A DNA stretch of 43,272 nucleotides from DASUWK01 sp036378435 (lineage in GTDB: Bacteria; Chloroflexota; Dormibacteria; Dormibacterales; Dormibacteraceae): contig DASUWK010000032.1 in the NCBI GenBank assembly GCA_036378435.1, forward strand, positions 1 through 43,272, written 5' to 3'. Each line of letters opens with the position of its first letter. The stretch's first letter is position 1. The position numbers and the translations under genes were made by a program. Positions 7,976 through 14,117 of this stretch are shown piece by piece. Below the pieces are notes generated by a model. That model did not search any database and was not told the origin of the DNA. It was given only the letters and a program-made list of their open reading frames with translations.

Positions 7976-9514
7976 GTGCCTCCTTCTTTTTACGAACCGT
8001 TGACGGCGCTCGATTCGTGGTTCCTCTATGGCGAGAGCGCCAACACGCCGCTGCACATCGGGGGCGTCTACATCTTCGAAGCGGGAACGCGCGTCGAAGG
8101 TGGCAAGGGCGCGCTCGGCCTGGCCCGCACGCTCGAGGAGCGGATGCACCTGCTGCCGCGCTATCGCCAGAAGGTGAAGTGGCTGCCGTTCAACCTCGGG
8201 CATCCGGTCTGGGTTGACGACCCCGACTTCGACATGAGCTACCACGTGCGTCACGCGGCGCTGCCCAAGCCCGGTGATGACGCGACCCTCCGCGAGTACG
8301 CGGCGCGCGTCTATGCGCGCCCGCTAGACCTGACCAAGCCGCCCTGGGAGGTCACCATCGTCGAGGGCCTGGAGGGCGACCGCGTCGCCATGATCTCGAA
8401 GGTCCACCACTCGATGGTCGACGGCATCTCGACCGTGGACATCGGCGCGCTGCTCCTGGATGCGCAGCCTGAGCCGACGCCCTACCCGCAGCCCGACCCC
8501 TGGGAGGCGCGACCGGCGCCGACCGAGCTGGAGATATTGCGGGACACGTTCTTGCGCGTCGGTCCGATCACCCAGTTGCGCCAGATCGCCGACTCGGCCA
8601 GCCAGGGCGCCCGCGAGCTGGTCTCACAGCCGTGGGACGGCGCGATGTCGCTGGCGCGAACGCTGCTCCGGCCCAGCCGGCCCCTGTTCTTCAACCGGCC
8701 GATCGGGCCGCACCGCCGGCTGCACAGCATCACGGTGCCGCTGGCGCTGTTCAAGCAGTTGAAGGACCACTTCGAGTGCACGGTCAACGACGTGGTCCTC
8801 GCGGTGATCGCCGAAGCGCTGCAGGCCTGGCTGCGCCGCCGCGGCGAGGACGTGCCCGACACGCTGCGCGTCTTCTGCCCCGTGAGCGTGCGCGACGAAT
8901 CCGCGCGCTACAGGTTCGGGAACATGGTCAGCGGCATGGTGGTCGAGCTGCCGACGGCGCAGATGTCGCTCGAGAACCGGCTCCACCGCATCGTGTCGGT
9001 GACCGGAGACCTCAAACGCTCAAAGCAGGCGGTCGCGGCTCAGGCCCTCGTCCAGCTGGCCGACTTCGCGCCGGCGACCCTGCACACGCTCGCGGTGCGC
9101 CTGCTGCCCTCGGACCGCCCGCAGTGGGCGGTCAACATGATCGTGACCAACGTGCCGGGGCCGCAGCAGCCCTTCTACACCGGCGGCGCGCTGCTGGTGG
9201 ACGTGTGGCCGTTCGTGCCCGTCTACCACTCGCTTGGCTTGAACATCGCGCTGACGTCCTACAACGGCAACATCCACATCGGGCTGCAGGCCGATCGCGA
9301 CCTGGTGCCGGACCTCGCCGACCTGGCGGAGTCGATCTCGGAAGCCGCCGAGGACTACCGCGCGCTGCTCGAGCAGCCGCCGGCTACGAAGCCTTCTCCG
9401 AAGGCAGGAGCTTCGCGAGCAGCCGGTACACGTCGGGGTTCACGGCCAGCCCGACGTGGCTCCCCGGCACCTCGGCGGCGCTCAGGTCGGACCGCACGCA
9501 GGCCTTCCAGCTGA
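7976..9514 (+). CDS. Wax ester synthase / acyl-CoA:diacylglycerol acyltransferase (WS/DGAT)
   Basis: It transfers acyl groups from acyl-CoA to fatty alcohols or diacylglycerol, making neutral storage lipid at the membrane. The N-terminus PLTALDSWFLYGESANTPLH, the catalytic HHSMVDG (His144-His145, Asp149) in SKVHHSMVDGIS, and the C-terminal NMIVTNVPGPQQPFY are family hallmarks. The normal domain ends near residue 464 (EDYRALLEQP). The last ~45 residues are Arg/Ser/Pro-rich and are read antisense through the 3' end of the facing hydrolase, so they look like a read-through tail. The paired hydrolase suggests lipid storage and mobilisation. Confidence 0.9.
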   Translation: MPPSFYEPLTALDSWFLYGESANTPLHIGGVYIFEAGTRVEGGKGALGLARTLEERMHLLPRYRQKVKWLPFNLGHPVWVDDPDFDMSYHVRHAALPKPGDDATLREYAARVYARPLDLTKPPWEVTIVEGLEGDRVAMISKVHHSMVDGISTVDIGALLLDAQPEPTPYPQPDPWEARPAPTELEILRDTFLRVGPITQLRQIADSASQGARELVSQPWDGAMSLARTLLRPSRPLFFNRPIGPHRRLHSITVPLALFKQLKDHFECTVNDVVLAVIAEALQAWLRRRGEDVPDTLRVFCPVSVRDESARYRFGNMVSGMVVELPTAQMSLENRLHRIVSVTGDLKRSKQAVAAQALVQLADFAPATLHTLAVRLLPSDRPQWAVNMIVTNVPGPQQPFYTGGALLVDVWPFVPVYHSLGLNIALTSYNGNIHIGLQADRDLVPDLADLAESISEAAEDYRALLEQPPATKPSPKAGASRAAGTRRGSRPARRGSPAPRRRSGRTARRPSS

Positions 9515-10136
9515 CGACGCCGTCCGTCCGGCTGTAGATAGACGTCACCGGCACCTTGGGCGGCGCCGCGAGCGCCGACAGGAAGCCGCCTTCGATCTGC
9601 TCGGCGCCCCGCCAGTGACGCAGCACGTTGTACAGGTGGGCGGCTCGCACGCCGGCCATGGTCACGGGGTGGACCTCGAACGGGTCGCCCAGCGGCGAGC
9701 CCAGCGTGACGACGCGCGACACCAGCTCGGGATGTCGGTCCGCCAGCACCTTGGCGAGGATGCCGCCGCGGCTGTGGCCGACGATCGCGACCTTCTTGCC
9801 GCTGGTGCGCCGGGCGGCTTTGAGCGTGCGCCCGAGGCTCTCGAGCAGGATCTCCGAGTAGTCGACGTTCAGTCGGAAGCCCGGCAGCTCCGGGTTGTAG
9901 CCGCAGCGCCGGAGCCAGCCGCGCATCGTGCCCAGGCTCCAGTCACCGGCCAGGAAGCCGGGGATCAGGAGGACGGCGCGACCGCGCCCGGGCGGCACGC
10001 CTTCGCCGCGGAAGACAGGGTCACGGATGAGCGCGACGTACTCGGAGGCGACGCGGCCCTCCAGCCACATCGGCGGGGGCGACTGCCAGAGGCCTGTGTA
10101 GTTGAGGGGCGGAAGTAGAGTGCGATGTCTTTCCAC
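9384..10136 (-). CDS. Alpha/beta hydrolase (lipase/esterase-like)
   Basis: A 250-residue alpha/beta hydrolase. The oxyanion strand is VLLIPGFLAGDWSLG, the nucleophile elbow GHSRGG (Ser about residue 123), the acid Asp in SIYSRTDGVV and the His in GSHVGLAVNP. There is no signal peptide, so it is cytoplasmic. The fold resembles PGAP1/triacylglycerol-lipase-like esterases; the substrate is unproved. Its 3' end overlaps the WS/DGAT tail by 131 bp in convergent orientation. It could hydrolyse the lipids its neighbour makes. Confidence 0.8.
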   Translation of the reverse strand: MERHRTLLPPLNYTGLWQSPPPMWLEGRVASEYVALIRDPVFRGEGVPPGRGRAVLLIPGFLAGDWSLGTMRGWLRRCGYNPELPGFRLNVDYSEILLESLGRTLKAARRTSGKKVAIVGHSRGGILAKVLADRHPELVSRVVTLGSPLGDPFEVHPVTMAGVRAAHLYNVLRHWRGAEQIEGGFLSALAAPPKVPVTSIYSRTDGVVSWKACVRSDLSAAEVPGSHVGLAVNPDVYRLLAKLLPSEKAS

Positions 10137-10193
10137 GGCCTTTACTTCGTCGAGCGGGCGGATTCTAACCCGGAATTCGGCGCAATCGAGCGC

Positions 10194-11372
10194 TTAAACC
10201 GCGACGGGAAGCGTTTCCAGCCCGCGCAGCACCACCTGGTCTCGCCACGTGGGGTCGCCGGCCAGCCGCAGGTTGGGGAAGGTCCTGACCAGCGAGCCGA
10301 GGGCGATTTGCGCCTCGAGCCTGGCCAGCGGAGCGCCGAGACAGAAGTGGATGCCGCGCCCGAAAGCGAAGTGCTGGTTGGGATGGCGGCCCAGGTCCAG
10401 CTGGTCCGGGTTCTGGAAGGCCTCCGGGTCGCGGTTGACACCGCCGATGAGGGTGATCACCGGCGTTCGCGGCTCGATTCGCCGCCCACCGAACTCGACC
10501 TCCTCGGTGGGAATGCGGCCCGTCAGCTGGACGGGCCCGTCGAAGCGGAGGAGCTCCTCGACCGCGCTCTCGTCCGACACTTCGCCGGTTCGCCACCGCT
10601 CCAGCTGGTCCGGGTTGCGCAGCGCCGCGAGGGTGCCGTTGGAGATCAGGTTCACCGTCGTCTCGTGGCCCGCGATCAGGAGCAGGTTGCACATGACCAG
10701 CAGCTCGGTCTCGCTGAACATGTCCCCGCGCTCCTCGGCCTGGACGAGGGCTGAGATGAGGTCGTCGCGCGGCTCCGCGCGGCGCTCGGCGACGATTTGC
10801 TTGAAGAAGTCGGTCAGGGCGATGCGCGCCGGCTCGAACTCCTCCAGGCGCTCCGGCGGCTGGATCGGGTCGAGGCTGGCCGCGAGCACCCGCGACCACT
10901 GTTGGAAGCGCTCGCGGTCCTCGACCGGCACGCCCATCATCTCGGCGATGACGGTGACCGGCAGCGGGTAGGCGAAGTCCCCGACGAGCTCGAACTCCCC
11001 GCGCGCCGCAGCCTCGTGGAGCAGGTCGTCGACCAGCTTTTGGATCCTCGGCTTGAGCTGCTCCACCACCCTCGGTGTGAAGGCCTTCATCACCAGGCCG
11101 CGCAGGCGGGTGTGATCGGGTGGATCGAGGCCGAGGATCGAGCGGGGGATGTCGCGTCCCAAGTCTTCGTACTGCGCCGCCTTGGTGCGGTCAGCCGAGA
11201 AGCGACCGTCTTTCAGAAGCGTGGAGGCGTCTTCGTAGCGGCTCAGAAACCAGATGTTGATAGAGGGTTCGTAGTGAACCGGGGCCTGCTCTCGCAGGTG
11301 CTGGTAGATCGGGAAGGGATTGGGTCGCGCCGCGTGCGAAAAGATCTCGAGAGCCGATACCGTCGCCGCCAC
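10194..11372 (-). CDS. Cytochrome P450
   Basis: The 392-residue soluble bacterial P450 resembles CYP107/CYP105-type enzymes. The I-helix oxygen-activation motif is LIAGHETTVN, the K-helix ExxR is EELLRF, and the haem loop FGRGIHFCLGAPLARLE carries the Cys ligand near residue 344. It needs ferredoxin and reductase partners, which are not in the window. GTG start. A -10-like TACGAT lies 6 nt upstream and a TGTACC-N5-GGTACA dyad further up. It is divergent from the cold-shock gene. Substrate unknown. Confidence 0.93.
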   Translation of the reverse strand: MAATVSALEIFSHAARPNPFPIYQHLREQAPVHYEPSINIWFLSRYEDASTLLKDGRFSADRTKAAQYEDLGRDIPRSILGLDPPDHTRLRGLVMKAFTPRVVEQLKPRIQKLVDDLLHEAAARGEFELVGDFAYPLPVTVIAEMMGVPVEDRERFQQWSRVLAASLDPIQPPERLEEFEPARIALTDFFKQIVAERRAEPRDDLISALVQAEERGDMFSETELLVMCNLLLIAGHETTVNLISNGTLAALRNPDQLERWRTGEVSDESAVEELLRFDGPVQLTGRIPTEEVEFGGRRIEPRTPVITLIGGVNRDPEAFQNPDQLDLGRHPNQHFAFGRGIHFCLGAPLARLEAQIALGSLVRTFPNLRLAGDPTWRDQVVLRGLETLPVAV

Positions 11373-11378
11373 GAAATC

Positions 11379-11410
11379 ATCGTAGCGGCCCCCTGTACCC
11401 GTTCGGTACA
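11379..11410 (-). promoter_or_regulatory. P450 promoter with a 17-bp dyad
   Basis: Reading on the minus strand, TACGAT (11384-11379) is 6 nt before the GTG of the P450. Upstream of it is the perfect dyad TGTACC-N5-GGTACA (11394-11410) across the -35 zone, typical of a dimeric repressor site. No regulator gene is adjacent. Confidence 0.4.
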
Positions 11411-11415
11411 GTCTT

Positions 11416-11443
11416 GCGCATCGTCCACCGGTGGACGGTGCGC
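11416..11443. promoter_or_regulatory. 28-bp near-perfect palindrome between P450 and cold-shock genes
   Basis: The two 14-nt arms meet with no spacer and match at 13 of 14 positions. The core 16 bp, CGTCCACCGGTGGACG, is perfect. It lies in the divergent promoter region and may be an operator for either gene. Confidence 0.4.
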
Positions 11444-11454
11444 GCCGCGGTCGA

Positions 11455-11507
11455 CAGCCTTCTCGAAGGGCCCGAGCGTTCGTAGTTTCCTTCGAGAAGG
11501 CTGGAGG
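11455..11507 (+). promoter_or_regulatory. 5' leader hairpin ending on the cold-shock gene's Shine-Dalgarno
   Basis: Arms 11455-11469 and 11489-11503 are perfectly complementary over 15 bp with a 19-nt loop. The last base of the stem is the first base of the ribosome site GGAGG (11503-11507), 8 nt before GTG 11516. Such a stem could act as an RNA thermometer or stability element, as in known cold-shock leaders. It could also end upstream transcripts. Function is inferred. Confidence 0.5.
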
Positions 11508-11515
11508 TTCTGGGA

Positions 11516-11719
11516 GTGCCGACAGGTACGATCAAAAAGCTGGTCCCCGACCGCGGCTTCGGCTTCATCGCCGCCGAGGATGGAAAGGAGTACTTCTTCC
11601 ACCGCAGCGGCCTGGACCGCGAATTGAACTTCGACGGTCTGGCCGGCGGCGAGTCCGTCGAGTTCGAGATCGAAGTCAGCCAGAAGGGCCCGCGCGCCCA
11701 CAAGGTGCGGCCCGTCTAG
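11516..11719 (+). CDS. Cold-shock domain protein (CspA family)
   Basis: The 67-residue product is one OB-fold cold-shock domain that binds single-stranded RNA/DNA. RNP1 is RGFGFIAAEDG (residues 13-23) and RNP2 is EYFFHRS (25-31). It acts as an RNA chaperone. GTG start with GGAGG 8 nt upstream. A longer frame in another phase was dismissed because it does not encode this domain. The strong leader hairpin suggests post-transcriptional control. Confidence 0.93.
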   Translation: MPTGTIKKLVPDRGFGFIAAEDGKEYFFHRSGLDRELNFDGLAGGESVEFEIEVSQKGPRAHKVRPV

Positions 11720-11773
11720 GCCGACCGGCTCACCAGGCTCGCCGGGCCAAGGGGTCTCGGCGGGCCTTCTTCT

Positions 11774-12835
11774 TTAGCGCCAGGCCGCTTCGAAGGCGCG
11801 CGCCACCTCGATGAGCGCGGCTTCACCGCCGGCATGCCCGGCCAGCTGGACGCCGACGGGGAGGCCTTCGGTGGGAACCGGCAGCGCGACGACCGGCTGC
11901 CCGGTGGCGTTGAACGGCCGCGTGAACGGGTCGAGCAGGTCCCGCACGTCGGACTGCTCGACGAGCGGAGCGACGATGGCCGTCGCCGGCAGCATCAGCG
12001 CGTCGAGCCCCTCCAGAGCGCGCGCCATCTCCTCCTTCAGCCGTTCCCGCTCCTCCAACGCGGCGCGGTATTCCTCGTCCGTCGTCTCGGCGGCGCGGGC
12101 CAGGCGGGCCCGCACGTCGGCGCCGTACTTCTCTGGCACGGTGTCGACCCAGCGGCGATGGAATGACGCGGCCTCCGCGTTGAGGATCGTCAACCCGCAG
12201 CGGCCGAGCCGGCGCCGGTCGGGCACCTCCACCAGCGGTAGCCCGGCTGATGCGTCAGCCCAGGCCCTGGCGACCTGGCCGTCGAGGTCCGCTATCCAGC
12301 CGGCGGGCACGCCCACCTTGAATTCCGCGGTCGCCCTGGGCTGTCCATCCACGGCGGCCGGGGGGCCGCCCATCATCTCGAGGGCTCGGGCGGCCGTCGC
12401 CACGTCCGGGGCGAGCGGGCCCATCGTGTCGAGCGACCGCGCGAGCGGCACCACGCCCATCGTGCTGAGCGAGCCGTAGGTCGGCTTGATCCCGACCACA
12501 CCGCAGAGCGCCGCGGGGATTCGGATCGAGCCGCCGGTGTCGCTGCCCACGGCCCAGTCGCACATGCCGGTCGCGACGGCGACCGCCGAGCCGCCGGATG
12601 AGCCGCCGGCCACGCGCGCCGGGTCGTGCGGGTTGAGGACGTCGCCGTAATGCGGGTTGCGGCTGGTGACTCCGAAGGCGAACTCGTGCAGGTTCGTCTT
12701 GCCGAGGATGACGCAGCCATGCGCGCGCATCGAGTGCACCACCGCCGCGTCCTCCTGCATCGGCACCGCCGGCAGGATGATGCCGCCCGCCGTCGTCACC
12801 GTCCCTTTGACGTCGACCAGGTCCTTGACGGCCAC
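11774..12835 (-). CDS. Amidase-signature family amidohydrolase
   Basis: It hydrolyses amides with a Ser-cisSer-Lys triad. The Lys is in AVKDLVDVKG, the Gly/Ser loop is VAGGSSGGSAVAVATG and the nucleophile region is GSDTGGSIRIPAALCG. The first standard start in frame is GTG 12835, which would place the catalytic Lys at residue 4 and is too late. The same frame runs upstream as IGDRYFDRRARIRELAHLHA and about 15 more residues to the coxG stop. The real start is therefore probably near 12931-12940 on a rare codon (ATA overlapping the coxG TAG). It follows coxG closely on the same strand, so it may be co-transcribed. It could process an amide linked to the hydroxylase substrate, but this is speculative. 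Confidence 0.85.
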   Translation of the reverse strand: MAVKDLVDVKGTVTTAGGIILPAVPMQEDAAVVHSMRAHGCVILGKTNLHEFAFGVTSRNPHYGDVLNPHDPARVAGGSSGGSAVAVATGMCDWAVGSDTGGSIRIPAALCGVVGIKPTYGSLSTMGVVPLARSLDTMGPLAPDVATAARALEMMGGPPAAVDGQPRATAEFKVGVPAGWIADLDGQVARAWADASAGLPLVEVPDRRRLGRCGLTILNAEAASFHRRWVDTVPEKYGADVRARLARAAETTDEEYRAALEERERLKEEMARALEGLDALMLPATAIVAPLVEQSDVRDLLDPFTRPFNATGQPVVALPVPTEGLPVGVQLAGHAGGEAALIEVARAFEAAWR

Positions 12836-12930
12836 CAGCGGCCCGTCGCCCTGCTCCGCCGTGACCGAGATGAAGGCGTGGAGGTGGGCCAGCTCGCGGA
12901 TGCGAGCGCGCCGATCGAAGTAGCGGTCGC

Positions 12931-13545
12931 CTATGACTGAGCCGGGCGAGCGCCGAAGAGCCGGCGGAGGCGGTCCCAGAGGACCGCGAACATGAGGGAG
13001 AAGGCGTTGACCGGCTTGGCCGTCGCGACGATTCGGGGCTGGTTGCCCCCACCGTCGCCGGCTGCAGCCGGCGACACCTCCCCGCCCGGCGGGGAGGACG
13101 CTCCTTCTAGGTTCTGCTTGATGCAGTCGGCCATCTGGCCCACCAGGCGGCGGGACACGTCCTCCATGACGCCGCGGCCGAACTGGGCGACGCGGCCGGC
13201 CACCGTGTAATCGGTGTGGATCGACACGTGCGAGTGGCCCTCGGCCGCCGTGACCGTCATGACGGCATGAGCTCGCGCCGAGCCCGGTCCGCTGGTCTCG
13301 CGGCCCTCGGCCTGGATCTCGGCCCGATGGGCCTCGTCGTCGCGCGCGACGATCCGAGCGGTGCCCTGGTAGCTGACGGTGATAGGCCCCACCTTGATGC
13401 GCACGCGGCCGTTGAACGTGCTGGGGTCGACGACCTCGGACAGCTCGGCGCCCGGGACGCAGCCCGCGACGCTGTTCACGTCGAGCAGAAAGGCATAGAC
13501 CTCATGCGGAGGAGCCGCCACGTCGAACGCGTTGTCCAGTTCCAA
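12931..13545 (-). CDS. coxG: CoxG-like SRPBCC-domain protein
   Basis: The roughly 204-residue product has a START/SRPBCC domain (about 1-150) with LELDNAFDVAAPPHEVYAFL at the start and the CoxG signature VAGCVPGAEL, YQGTARIV and GRGVMEDVSRRLV. This is followed by a Gly/Pro-rich linker and a C-terminal helix (NAFSLMFAVLWDRLRRLF) that may attach it to the membrane. Known CoxG proteins recruit or mature carbon monoxide dehydrogenase-type enzymes at the membrane, and a quinone-carrier role has been proposed for some. TTG 13545 gives the family N-terminus and avoids reading through the promoter shared with coxS. The linker is encoded by two perfect palindromes (13054-13097). Confidence 0.85.
   Translation of the reverse strand: MELDNAFDVAAPPHEVYAFLLDVNSVAGCVPGAELSEVVDPSTFNGRVRIKVGPITVSYQGTARIVARDDEAHRAEIQAEGRETSGPGSARAHAVMTVTAAEGHSHVSIHTDYTVAGRVAQFGRGVMEDVSRRLVGQMADCIKQNLEGASSPPGGEVSPAAAGDGGGNQPRIVATAKPVNAFSLMFAVLWDRLRRLFGARPAQS
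13054..13097. repeat. Two back-to-back perfect palindromes inside coxG
   Basis: A 22-bp perfect palindrome (13054-13075) is followed after one base by 10-bp perfect arms around a single C (13077-13086 and 13088-13097). Together they encode the low-complexity linker SSPPGGEVSPAAAGDG between the SRPBCC domain and the C-terminal helix. This looks like a small palindromic element tolerated in frame. Confidence 0.5.
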
Positions 13546-13556
13546 GCCCGACCAGA

Positions 13557-13564
13557 AATATACT
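13557..13564. promoter_or_regulatory. Overlapping divergent -10 elements for coxG and coxS
   Basis: On the plus strand TATACT (13559-13564) could serve coxS. On the minus strand TATATT (13562-13557) is 11 nt before the coxG TTG. The two share four base pairs, so one AT-rich site could drive both arms. Confidence 0.45.
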
Positions 13565-13612
13565 GAGGACGACTTTCGGCGTTGCTCCGATACGGGGTTA
13601 GGAGGGGCGTGC

Positions 13613-14116
13613 ATGAAGCACAAGATCTCTGTCACCGTCAACGGCCAGGGACATGAGGACGAGGTCGAGCCCCGCCTTCTACTGGTCCATTACCTGAGGG
13701 ACAGCCTGGGTCTGACAGGCACCCACGTCGGCTGCGACACCAGCCAGTGCGGTGCTTGCACGATCCACGTCGACGGCAAAGCCATCAAGAGCTGCACGAT
13801 GTTCGCCGTCCAGGCGGACGGTCGCGAGCTCAAGACCATCGAGGGCATGGCCACCGGCGACCAGCTGCATCCGCTCCAGCAAGCCTTCTGGGACGAGCAC
13901 GGACTGCAGTGCGGCTACTGCACGCCCGGCTTCATCATGGCCGCGGCCTACCTGCTCGAGCAGAATCCCAACCCGACCGACGACGACATCCGCCGGGGGC
14001 TGGAGGGCAACCTCTGCCGCTGCACCGGCTACGTGAACATCATCAGGTCGGTCAAGACTGCGGCCCAGCGGATGGGCGCCGCCAGTCACGCACCCGTCGC
14101 CGCCGGAGGAGAGTGA
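13613..14116 (+). CDS. coxS: Molybdenum hydroxylase small (2Fe-2S) subunit, CoxS-type
   Basis: The 167-residue electron-transfer subunit. The plant-type [2Fe-2S] cluster is held by Cys41, Cys46, Cys49 and Cys61 (GCDTSQCGACTIHVDG...SC). The second cluster uses CGYC (about 102-105) and the CRC of NLCRCTGY near residue 137. It passes electrons from the molybdopterin centre of CoxL to the FAD of CoxM. ATG 13613 has GGAGG 7 nt upstream; longer in-frame reading would cross the promoter and coxG. First gene of S-L-M. Confidence 0.95.
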   Translation: MKHKISVTVNGQGHEDEVEPRLLLVHYLRDSLGLTGTHVGCDTSQCGACTIHVDGKAIKSCTMFAVQADGRELKTIEGMATGDQLHPLQQAFWDEHGLQCGYCTPGFIMAAAYLLEQNPNPTDDDIRRGLEGNLCRCTGYVNIIRSVKTAAQRMGAASHAPVAAGGE

Positions 14117-14117
14117 G

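Noticed and set aside
11720..11773. Terminator between the cold-shock gene and the amidase
   Set aside because: The GC-rich tracts (GCCGGGCC, GGCGGGCC) are direct, not inverted, so no good stem forms.
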